Shown here piece by piece: positions 24,751 to 34,032 of a stretch of 64,000 nucleotides of DNA (the stretch's first letter is position 1; each line of letters begins with the position of its first letter). Source of the stretch: Unio delphinus (Eukaryota > Mollusca > Bivalvia > Unionida > Unionidae); contig JAQISU010000033.1 of NCBI GenBank assembly GCA_029339505.1, positions 1,730,001 through 1,794,000 of the forward strand. Reading direction: 5' to 3'. Below the pieces are notes generated by a model, which ran no database searches, had not been told where the DNA came from, and saw only the letters and a list, made by a program, of their open reading frames with translations. The position numbers and the translations under genes were made by a program.

Positions 24751-25047
24751 GGTGTGGTCATTTAATCCAATTAATGAGGGTCAGTCGTAAGCGGTCACAT
24801 GATGGCGGTTTATTAAAAAACAAATGACGTCTTAACATTGGGACAAAACAGCTGAGAAAAATTCACATTGGTCTCGTTTCCAAAACAAGGAGATGAATTA
24901 AGACATACGAAAAGAACAGCCAATGCATGATGAAACACAATAATGTAGACGATGATAGAGTACAAGCACAAATATCATAAATACAGCACAAAATCGGAAG
25001 AGCCTATCTCGAGCAGTTAAGCGATTGCGGCCATCTTTCCAGAAGTC

Positions 25048-25250
25048 TAATACATACATGGCGGCCAGTATTAATGGTGGAGGAAGAACCCAGGAAAACC
25101 CCCGTAAAGAACCACCAAACAACGAGAAGCTACTGGCAAGCTTTCTCACATACCCATATTTGCCGAATCTGAGACTCGAACTCATGCAGACAGAGGAGAG
25201 ATGGCAGTTATCCATAACTGAGAGCACTTTAGACCACTCAGGCCCCTGTT
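25048..25250 (-). mobile_element. tRNA-derived SINE family B, copy 1
   Basis: Reading the minus strand, the tRNA-like head begins near 25249. It has a degenerate A box and a B box resembling ggttcgagtct (plus strand: gagactcgaactc near 25170). The body (ggcaagctttctcacatacc) matches copies at 28831-29078 and 45434-45680. The 3' tail present in those copies is missing, so this one is 3'-truncated. Confidence 0.75.
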
Positions 25251-25655
25251 ATAGTCAACTTGGAAAACATGCATTTGAGATGTTCAGAAGCGTGATCTGA
25301 GTCAACAAAAGCAACATTATTTTTTACTAAAAAGTTTGGAAAGTATACTTAGGTCTTTCATTATAATATTTTACTATGTAGGACTTAAATCTTCTCAGGG
25401 TGCATGATAAGGGCATTCCTGTTTTCTAATTATTTTAGTTTCATATTGCCTAACATGGTCTGAAAACAAGTTTAAAGACAGAAAGTTGCTCATCACACTG
25501 ACCTGGTCATATAGTGCAAACTTGTTTACCCTGATAGATGTCAACCAGTACAAAAGTGACAAGTCCCAAATTTTAGATAGTTGTTTGTTGTGTGTCATCA
25601 GGATATTGACAACTGGAATGTCTAACATAAGAGTTTGAAAATTTTTGCAAAGTAT

Positions 25656-26436
25656 GCATACATGCCAATTCCTGACGATGAAAAAGCTTATTGTAGACAG
25701 AAAAAGCATAATCCACATAAAGCATGCTCAAATCTAAACAAACAATGAAGTATTTGCTCCTCTTGTCTTTTCACATCCATTACTGTTTCAAGTTTTAAAA
25801 TATAGCACTTTTAGTGCCAAATATTCCAATTCTTTCAAAATTGCATGAAATAGATGTCACGTGAAGACTCGTGTCTTCATATTGAGAGGATTGTTTTTGT
25901 TTTGTTTCAATTTTTTTGTTGTCCCTTTTTAATCCATCTGTGAAATTTTTGAAAGAAGATAATTTTGCTCTCATATATGCATAGACTAAAAAAAAATTAT
26001 ACTTTTTGGCACGAAATACCTTTAGACTGGTTCTGCAGTAAATATGACTTAGAACAAAGAATCTGCACATAAAGATTTAAAGTAGAAAACCAGTCTTTCC
26101 TCTCCTCACTAAGCCATACAGATGCTATAAATAGAATTCGAGGTCAAAAGTTTGAAAGCAAAGCAGGTTTGCTATAAATAGAACATGCTACTGTTAGGAA
26201 AGTACACACAAGTCCATGGACAAGTGTACTCTTATATTGCAGCTATGTAAAAGCTGTCTTTTCTAAAATACGGTCTGTGGGAATAATGGAATGTTAATAA
26301 AATTGAGAAAACAACTGATTTTTCTGGAAGGCGGATATATCGAAAAAGCGCAATGCATATATGTTTACATGTAACACATAATTTTGTGAAAAAAAAGCGT
26401 AATGATTATGCCAAAAGCATAATGGTTGGCATGTAA
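25656..26436. mobile_element. TIR element X, copy 1 (uninterrupted)
   Basis: It begins with gcatacatgccaattcctga and ends with aatggttggcatgta. The ends are inverted versions of each other (catacatgccaa), suggesting terminal inverted repeats. Its body aligns throughout with 35730-36902: shared blocks include gcagaaaaagcataatccac, aagccatacagatgctataa and aaaatacggtctgtggga. It has no gene, so it is likely a non-autonomous DNA transposon. This copy lacks the SINE found in copy 2 and so serves as its empty site. Confidence 0.7.
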
Positions 26437-26439
26437 GAG

Positions 26440-27300
26440 TATTTGTTTTTTGATTTTTTTTAGCATAGCTGATCCACTAATCAGCTGACCCATCCCCATC
26501 CAAACCATATTTTTCACAAAATGACATAATTTCATTTCTATTCCAGCCCCCTCCTCCTTTGTGTGCTCAAAGATGTAGAATATACCCAATGCATCCTCCT
26601 GTATGTCATAAGAGGTGAGGCAGAAGCTGCAGTGACTAGTACAAGGTTAGTGTGCCAAACAGATTCAGGTTCAGCTACCATGTGTCTTTTGGTTAGGCAC
26701 TTTACACCAATTTAATTAACAATAAATAAATTGTGTTTCTGTGCTGTAAAATACCAAAAGTCAACAAAATCGCTTCTATTAGGACCATCTCATCTGTTAT
26801 TCAGAGTGATCATATATCACAGAGGTGTTATTTTATTTTACTTGTCAACAGTTCATCATGACATCAGACTCACAAGCTTGATTGACCTTGCTCCACATAT
26901 GCTTAAATTTAGTGCCATACAGCCTTCTCAAGCACTTCAGTGATATAGCTAAAAAGTCTAATAATTGAATAGAACTAGGGTAGAACTGACTTCACTCATC
27001 CTACAGATGCTGAATTTTATGTCAAAGAGCATTCTCCAGCACTTCAGTGATAGAGCTGTGGAACTTAAAAACTGAATGGAATGCAGGTAAACTACATCTT
27101 CAAGGCCCATAAAATATATATGCTGAACTGAAGCTCACGTTTGTGAAATATTTCCCAGCAACTAGTGAAATTATAGCAGTAAATAGCTCTGGAAGTATGA
27201 CAAATGTTTACCTCAAGATTCACCCACACTTAAACTTTAGAAGCAACAGGTTTAAAACTGAAAATTAGTCAAAACAATTTATTTAATGTTAAAACATATA
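26440..27300. other. no recognised gene
   Basis: AT-rich DNA. A 'cacttcagtga tatagct' type segment occurs twice (about 26930 and 27040) as a diverged direct repeat. I see nothing that can be called a gene. Confidence 0.5.
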
Positions 27301-27301
27301 C

Positions 27302-27496
27302 CTGCTTGATTTGTCATATTAGCTATGTCACTGAGAGGGGCACTAGCAGTGTCCAAAGTGTCACTTAAGGAGTCAACTTCATTTGTAGGGGTGTATGAAA
27401 CAGTTGAGATAGCAGTGTCCAAAGTGTCACTTAAGGAGTCAACTTCATTTGTAGGGGTGTATGAAACAGTTGAGATAGTGATTGTATCAGATATAC
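27302..27496 (-). CDS. candidate exon with a 22-residue tandem repeat
   Basis: On the minus strand this 195-bp segment starts after a good acceptor (tttgttttacag) and ends before a donor (caag cag|gtatat). It is open throughout and encodes Ser/Thr/Asp-rich text. The unit ISTVSYTPTNEVDSLSDTLD plus two residues is present twice (66 bp each, 27345-27410 and 27411-27476, apparently identical), followed by SAPLSDIANMTNQA. Both boundaries are in phase 1, the symmetric class usual for shuffled extracellular exons. A candidate exon at 29322-29381 has the same phase and similar wording. The product is unknown; a Ser/Thr-rich extracellular or linker region is an inference. Confidence 0.5.
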
Positions 27497-27879
27497 CTGT
27501 AAAACAAACCATTATAAAATTAATATGGTCCACAATTCACATCTGTTTTTACAAGACAAACACAAAAAATACACCCTCCATTAAATTTGACAAGCAATTT
27601 TACAGTAACTAGTAAAGACCAAACCACCACTGATAAATAAGCCATCTTTTAACATCCAAGGCAACAGTATTACAACAAGAACATATGACAACAGTATTAC
27701 AACAAGAACATGTGACCAGTCATTTAATGGCCTTAAACTTGTTCAAGATTTTCAGCATACCCCAGGTTCACCGAGGGAATGTTAGAAATGGTCCCTGTAG
27801 ACAGCTGGAAAAACTGAAAATTGGCTTACCGACACAATTTCCAAATAAGTGCATAAAGTCTAGGAAGTTACAGATGTCA

Positions 27880-28017
27880 TTTAATGCTCAAACATACCAT
27901 CTTGTTTTGGTGTCCAGTGAAGCAGTTATGTCCATGTTCTCTGGGGGAGTGGCAGTAATGTCACATTGTGGAATAGGGATAACTAGTGTATTCCTTATAT
28001 GTATATTGGCTATATCA
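27880..28017 (-). other. possible further exon-like open segment
   Basis: The minus strand is open here with residues such as PQCDITATPPENMDITASLD and ends at a donor-like aagatg|gtatgt. The start is unclear and phases do not fit the neighbours cleanly. A SINE lies immediately upstream. It could be an old exon or chance. Confidence 0.2.
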
Positions 28018-28047
28018 CTGGTTATTTCATTTTTGGAGATTCGATTA

Positions 28048-28263
28048 TTTGTTTGTTTGATTAGGACTTTTAATGTTATTTTAACAATATTTCAGTCATA
28101 TCGCTACAATGTCTGCAGTGAGGCAGTTTATAGTGATGTCTAGCAATGGGGCATCATGCCGCAGACATGTAACATGATGTCCCACCCAGTCACATTATCC
28201 TGACACCAGGCCGACCAGTCCTAACACTAACCTCTTAATACTGAGCGCCAAACGAGGCAGCTG
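28048..28263 (-). mobile_element. SINE family A, 3' part
   Basis: Inverted copy with the (tttg)n tail at its left end and the body up to gaggcagctg at its right. The tRNA-like head is missing (5' truncation). The conserved body words (gtcacattatcctgacacca, ctaacactaacctcttaat) match the full copies at 36357-36682 and 53070-53389. Confidence 0.85.
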
Positions 28264-28830
28264 AAGATCCAATGAGATGAAATGCTTATTTCATCAGATA
28301 TTTCTACAGTCATCTGTCAATAAATGTTAAAAGATCCACTACTTAATTAGGCTTTGCTCATTTGGCTTATAAAAGGCCAAAAGTCAAACGGTTATTCTTT
28401 GGTATATTTCTGGTTCAGCAAAGTATAGTAACTAGGAGGGAAGACAATATTAGAAAAATATCTCAAACTGCCATGTAATGTAATGAATTCAAGTTTATGA
28501 CCATGTTTAAATAATTGGCTAATAAGAGTTATTTTTTGTTTAATATGGGGTTCTTATGCATACCTAAAATCAATATGCATGAATTTGGTTACTTCTGTAT
28601 GATTTGCAACAGATGGCAACACTACACATAATACAGAGATATGCCAAGATACAGTATGTAACTCTGTATTTTTTAATATATACGAAACAAGTGTTTGAGA
28701 AATTGAGAAACTGCAAAATAAGAGAAATAGTTTATAAAATATTCTATAACTGAACAGTCTGGTTTTAACAATCCTCCAAGATTTAAAAAATAGGGGAAAT
28801 TTTTCTAAAAATTGCAAACATTTGTTTTTT

Positions 28831-29078
28831 TGTTGTTGTAGGGTTTAACGCAATTTTTCAGCACATGATAAGCTATACATGGTGGCCAGTATTACTGGTG
28901 GAGGAAGAACCCGGAAAAACCCACGGAAAGAACCACCAACCCACGAGAAGCTACTGGCAAGCTTTCTCACATAACTACATTAGCTGAATCTTAGACTCGA
29001 ACCCACGCAGACAGAGGTGAGATGGCAGTCATCCGTAACAGCGCATGCTTTAGACCACTTGGCTACTCAGGGCCCCCT
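28831..29078 (-). mobile_element. tRNA-derived SINE family B, copy 2 (full)
   Basis: Read on the minus strand, the head starts near 29078 with a type-II tRNA look (Ser/Leu-like): an A box of the type tagccaagtgg and a B box gggttcgagtct about 70 bases later. A body and a 3' end of gcgttaaaccctacaacaac follow. Pol III-type internal promoter boxes plus this tail make it a SINE. The 3' end resembles that of family A, suggesting both are mobilised by the same LINE. Confidence 0.82.
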
Positions 29079-29321
29079 AAACATTTATTAAATTAAACAA
29101 GGTGTGCCTTGCAAAACAAATGAAAAATTTTGCGCATTTAGTTAATATTTTGGCATGATACATGAATCCTAGAACAGACTGTGGTATGCCATATATTTAT
29201 AAGGTGTATACCAGCATATAGTGTTTAGAGTGTGAGAGAATAAAATTGTATGCCCTGAAAAAAAGGAAGTGTAAATTTTGAAAAAAGTTTTCAAATGTTA
29301 ATCAATTATTTTTATACTTAC

Positions 29322-29381
29322 TACTTAGTAATTTGATACATGTCAATTGGTTGCTTGATGTAATGCTGTCAGAAACATAAT
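29322..29381 (-). CDS. candidate 60-bp exon, phase 1-1
   Basis: On the minus strand it lies between the acceptor tatacttttcag and the strong donor gtaagtat. It is open in phase 1 at both ends and encodes YVSDSITSSNQLTCIKLLS. The wording (SDSITSS) resembles the repeat exon at 27302-27496, and both have the same symmetric phase, so the two could belong to one gene. No start or end exon was found. Confidence 0.4.
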
Positions 29382-29639
29382 CTGAAAAGTATAAGAAATA
29401 GTTTATTAAACAAAACATATCAAAGAAAAAGCTTTACATTCTATACTGTCACAAAACTGTGTGTAAAACTCATTATTTAAATTAAATTTAGGACATACTT
29501 TGGGATAAACAGGGATAATACTACATGCTCACTGACAGTACTTAAAAATAGCACATTGAATAACACATTATGTATCCACCCCATGTTTAATAGTCCCTAT
29601 ATATAACTTAAATATTTGTGCAGAAACCATTTTTTTTTT

Positions 29640-30065
29640 TTTTAGACAGAATGACCTTGACCTTTGAATTTCTGACCCCAACATCAATAACCTTGTTTTT
29701 TGCCCCAAGTTGTCCACAACCTTTTGTTGAGGTATGTTGCTATGAATAAACTAATTGTCTTCTTAATGTCACACTGTGACATTGATTTTGTCATTTTGAT
29801 TTGAAAACGAATAGGTTTTTCCTTACACTAAGTGCAAGCCATACACAAAGTTTGGTAACCATATATGATTGAGATCTTACATTACTGTTCAGAAACCATT
29901 TGTTTTGTTTTAGTTAAAATGACCATGACTTTTGGACCCTGAAGCAGATATACAGTTCTTCCATATTCCGAGTACAAACTATCCACAAAATTTGGCAACT
30001 CTTGATGGTGGACAGCTAAACTTAATGTGCAGAAACCAAAAATGTAACAGGGGAATACCATTATA
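29640..30065. repeat. dispersed 'gaccttgacctttg...cacaaagtttgg' repeat
   Basis: Two diverged units sit side by side: aatgaccttgacctttgaat ... gcaagccatacacaaagttt, and aatgaccatgacttttggac ... aaactatccacaaaatttgg. Similar sequences are common in invertebrate genomes as interspersed repeats. I cannot name the family. Confidence 0.5.
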
Positions 30066-30470
30066 CACTCTGCCTTATGGCACATGTATAAAATAATGTG
30101 GGCTAAATCAGCTAGATCCTGAATAGTTAAAACACTCCTGTAAGCAATACCCTTGTGAGGTACAGTGATGCTAACATGTTATGTACATTACTGACATATA
30201 TGCAGTCTATAAAAAAGCCTTGACAATGATGATATGATTACACGTTTCAAGATAAAAGGTTGTAATTTCAGCTCTGTAAAAATGTTCCTACACCAGCATT
30301 TACCTTTACAAACATTTGTGCGCCAGGGACGTATCCTGGAGAAAATTAACAAACACATTTTGTTGCTATGCATTTTTTTTTTATGCAAAGGAATTTACAT
30401 AATACAATAAGAATTTATTTAATATCAAATCCTTTGGATGAGGGATGGCATCATGTATACTTCAAGCATA

Positions 30471-30534
30471 GGCATAGTCTGGTTCCCTGTTTTGTGCTCC
30501 ACTTTAATGAGCATACAAAACAGGGAACAAGACT
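30471..30534. ncRNA. 64-nt near-perfect hairpin, possible microRNA-like precursor
   Basis: The arms pair over about 25 bp: tagtctggttccctgttttg tgctc on the left, and gagc at acaaaacagggaacaagact a on the right. There is one g/t mismatch, one 2-nt bulge and a 9-nt loop (cactttaat). Size and pairing fit an animal microRNA precursor, but a small foldback element would look the same. No expression evidence can be drawn from sequence. Confidence 0.3.
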
Positions 30535-30777
30535 AGCATAGGCATTGTTATGATACAGTAGCTTCCCCATATCTTGTGAGCTCTCAAGTGATTTCCATGG
30601 AGCTCAGCAACATTTTGTCCAGCTGTTTAACCTCAATGTTTGTTGCACTACATTGTGGTATCCCTATAAAAATGGTGTGCACTAAGAATCATTAGCCAAG
30701 AAAGTGAAAGAAGCAGAACATTAAAGAGTAACAGTGGATATAACTTTAATGAAAAATGGAGAAAACAATTCCCTTGA

Positions 30778-31203
30778 ATGGAATACAGTCCATCCATTGT
30801 GTTTACCAGTGTGACTTCTGAAAATGTGATTGTGAAGACAGGAAAAGGGAATGAATCTTTCGTGACAGGTTTTATGAAGTGGTACAAATCTGCCCTTGGT
30901 CACCCAAGATATCTGGAGAACACACTAACATCCAAGACATTCTTTCTCAACAAAGAAATCTGTACATTTGCAGAGACAAATGCGTTATTTGGATTCAAAG
31001 TCAGAAGATCATTGCAGATTTTATTGGTTTTTAACTTTGCTGCAATAAAAGAAAGATCTAATGAATCATCAGCCTCTTTGATATTTGGATTTTTAGGACA
31101 AAGTACAAGGAAACCAATGATAGATAGTACACATTTTATGACAGGCAGTAAATTAACTGCCATTTGGTTAAAAAGATTTATTCAAATGTGTTGGTCTATA
31201 TAG
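30778..31203 (+). other. unassigned 141-codon open frame
   Basis: One of the longest intact frames in the window (it begins MEYSPSIVFTSVTSENVIVK). It overlaps an 87-codon minus-strand frame. It has no recognised domain and no clear splice signals. It may be part of an old exon or chance in AT-rich DNA. Confidence 0.2.
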
Positions 31204-31970
31204 GGTTTCTCGGTTGCAACGAAGTTACTGATCGTAGCACCTAAAATAACCTCCCTTAGCTCCAATCAGCATGCCCACAAAAAATGTCCTGTTCCGGATA
31301 GTTTACTGTTCTACACATGATAAGAGAAACAAAGTCAACAAAGGAAACAATCTTAGCTATACTACAGATCATTATGGTTAAACCAATTGTCACGGAATTG
31401 TATAAGACTATGTTCAATATGTATATGTGGTCAAAAATCTAGTCTCTATTTCGTTACTGCGTACAGCCTTACCGAGAGTAGTTTATTATTTTTGGGGTAT
31501 TTTTAGTTATTTCGACATAATGAGCGAACACTCAGCTCATGCTGCACGTGCGAAATTGCCTGCAGTTTAAAGTACCTAGCTGCGCATATGTCACAGCTAG
31601 GGGTATATAAGGACGAAATTATAAGACAGAAATCACATCACGATCCAGTCTTGTCGGAAAAAGCTTCCATCCTTAAAGGAGCAATCTATCAGCTAAAAGA
31701 GGTAACAATAGATTTAACTTTGTTCTCATTGCTATTTGTATTATGATATAATTCATTGTTTTACATATTAGATGTTTAGTATTTATTATAAAATCTATAG
31801 AATAAATACATAGGTTAGGCAGCGCCATTTTATCAGAAGTACTATATTTTGTTTCATTAGTTCTTTTGTATCTGAACATAATTGAGTTCAATTATACGCT
31901 GCATGCTTAACGTTAAATGTACATGGATAATTATTTCATGTGCGTGCATGCGCTACATATGTGAGAATAC

Positions 31971-32336
31971 TTGACTGTGTCTTATGTATTACACGGTTCG
32001 GTTGTTTTAATTTTAGCTGAGTGGGGGCTGTTGGTGCCCGGGTGCGGTGCCATGTTGTGGTGTCCGTGGGCTGACCGTGGGGGCCAGTGGTGCCAGTGTG
32101 TGGTGCATGTTGGGGTGACCATGGACAACCATGGGGGCTTGTCTATGCTGCCTGTGGTGTGCTGAAGTGTTGCGCTGTGTTTTGGTGACGATGTTTCGGA
32201 AGAGTGTACTGGTGTCCTCAAATTGAGGGACCAAGGCTTCACGACCATCGTCTCTGTATTGAATGTAAAGGGCTCCCGAGGGATCTTTCAAACAGACGTG
32301 GGAGTGGACCATGCGTGGCGACTCCACCACCATTGA
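31971..32336. other. GC/GT-rich segment, unassigned
   Basis: This block is much richer in G and C than its surroundings (for example ggctgttggtgcccgggtg). Overlapping open frames exist on both strands (64 codons plus; 88 and 106 codons minus), which is what skewed composition gives by chance. No domain is recognised. Confidence 0.3.
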
Positions 32337-33030
32337 CTAGAGCGGTATACATCTTCGACGTCAAAAGGACGCCATGATAGTTGTAGTATACCTGTTCCAT
32401 ATTTTTTATTACCAACTAAGCAAGTAATTCACATCCATGTCGCAGTTTCGTTATCTGAACGACTCATAATTTCACTTTTCTTTGCAGTCTCGTTATATGA
32501 ACGACACCTGCATAATTTTATTATTTATTTAATAACTTCTATGCAGTCTCGTTATATGAACGACACCTGGATAATTTTATTATTTATTTAATATCTTCTT
32601 TGCAGTCTCGTTATATGAACGACACCTGCATAATTTCATTCTACACAAATCTCATTCCATGAACGAGAACTTCAGAATTTAGGGTTCACAATTACATATA
32701 CCGTATTTTCGCGCATATATCCCGCGGATTATACCAGATTTTACAAACCCCGCAGGGGGGGTGCGGGTTATATAAGGGTGCGGGCTATATCACAATTTTT
32801 TTACCCATGATGATATTTCAACATATTGTTCGAAAAACGTAACTACATAACATATATTGTTCTAGTTTTGTTTTGCTAGGGTTGGATATTATGGCTACTA
32901 CGGTGACTTTACAACCTACGGTATCGGGACTAAATCAAAATTTCAGGATAAAAACTTAAAATTTCGTATCCGTCACGTTTTCATAATCAATATTTTCTGT
33001 TTTCAATCGAAATAACTACGGTACCTAATT

Positions 33031-33273
33031 TTACCGCTGGGCCACGATCCACTGCTTCAGGTCAGCTTCAAGGTGAGGCCACTTTGCTTTAGGTCCGCGA
33101 CGAGCACGTTTTCGTGGATTCATCTTCTCCAACGTTCCTTTTTCTTTTCTCCAACCTCGGATTACACTCTCATCAATATCAAATTTTGTGCCTGTGGCTC
33201 TATTGCCATGCACTTCAGCATACGCAATGGCAGTTAGCTTGAAGTCGGCTGTGTAAGACTTTCGTTTCGGCAT
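33031..33273 (-). CDS. Brinker/psq-like DNA-binding domain of a pogo-type element
   Basis: 80 residues starting MPKRKSYTADFKLTAIAYAE. The K-R-K-S-Y-T-x-D-F-K-L start, the following V..WRKEK helix (residues 36-44) and the RK-R-ARRG basic stretch (about 54-60) fit the Brinker/psq-type helix-turn-helix found in pogo/Tigger-like transposases and their domesticated relatives. It would bind the element's ends. The frame stops after WIVAQR, whereas pogo transposases continue into a CENP-B-type HTH and a DDE domain, so this is a truncated protein or a first exon. Confidence 0.7.
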   Translation of the reverse strand: MPKRKSYTADFKLTAIAYAEVHGNRATGTKFDIDESVIRGWRKEKGTLEKMNPRKRARRGPKAKWPHLEADLKQWIVAQR

Positions 33274-33384
33274 TTTTTAAATTAAACAGAAAGAAATTAT
33301 TTAAACTCGAATCTACACTTCACAAGAATACAAGATTATTTCAAAATGTCCGTGTTTATGTAGCCTGTAGTTGAGGCACAGCTC

Positions 33385-34032
33385 CTACGCACACAAGCAC
33401 TGTGTACCGTGTTTTTCCTGACTTTTATTGAGCAAAGGTTGTCGGCTTACTTTGATGATGGCGCCGCTAAAGGCTCCAGTTGAAGGGTGAAACAAATACC
33501 TGTTTGTTATTGCTGCGGCAACTTCAGATAATTGTAGAACATTGAAACAGATTTGTTTTATTTGTTTAGTATATATCAGTGCTTCAAAGGTAATCAGTTC
33601 TCTTTGAAGTGTCAGCAAACGTATTTTTTCTTCTTCCATCTGGTATTTGTTTTTAAATTAGTGTCATCTGCTTGACTGTACTCATTTTACGTTTTCGCCT
33701 TCTGCGGATTTGGATTTGACTAGTCAGTTGCATAAAGTAATAAGGCCAGATATCATCATTAGCGGATTATGATATAACAGTGCACTGTTAGTGTGGTTTG
33801 CCAGTCTGAGACAAGGACTTGTTATTTTAACAATATATTCCAGTACATTGTTTCCTGTCATGGTGCCTTTGATTTTCTCTACTCCAAACGCAAGACTGTA
33901 TATACGGTTTTTATCAGCCAAAATTGGTGTCGCCACAAATATCACCAGATGGTATATTTTGTCACCAAAACGGAAAACAGAATCGCAGTTTGCTACATCA
34001 GCGAAGCCCCGTGATCCTGTAATTGATTTCAT
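33385..34032 (-). other. two further open frames inside the pogo-like element
   Basis: Two minus-strand frames lie upstream of the DNA-binding ORF. 33724-34032 starts MKSITGSRGFADVANCDSVF. 33385-33639 starts MEEEKIRLLTLQREL and looks like a short charged helix, preceded in another frame by a basic run (RRRRKRK). They could be a Myb/SANT-type accessory gene end or captured sequence. I do not recognise a domain. Confidence 0.25.

Larger units (their letters stand above)
21488..24770 (-). mobile_element. nearly full-length dead CR1/L2-like LINE
   Basis: Read on the minus strand: an ORF2 start with endonuclease (24750 down to 23736), the linker (23605-23100), reverse transcriptase (to 22252), the C-terminal region (21980-21700) and a 3' end in an (ATA)n microsatellite at 21488-21512. 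Motifs are clear but frames are broken and the polymerase active site is altered. A 56-bp tandem duplication (about 21917-22030) and internal deletions add to the damage. No separate ORF1 is recognised. Confidence 0.9.

Noticed and set aside
31982..32333. Overlapping His/Thr/Pro-rich frames as a gene
   Set aside because: Several frames are open at once in a GC-skewed segment, with no domain and no splice support.
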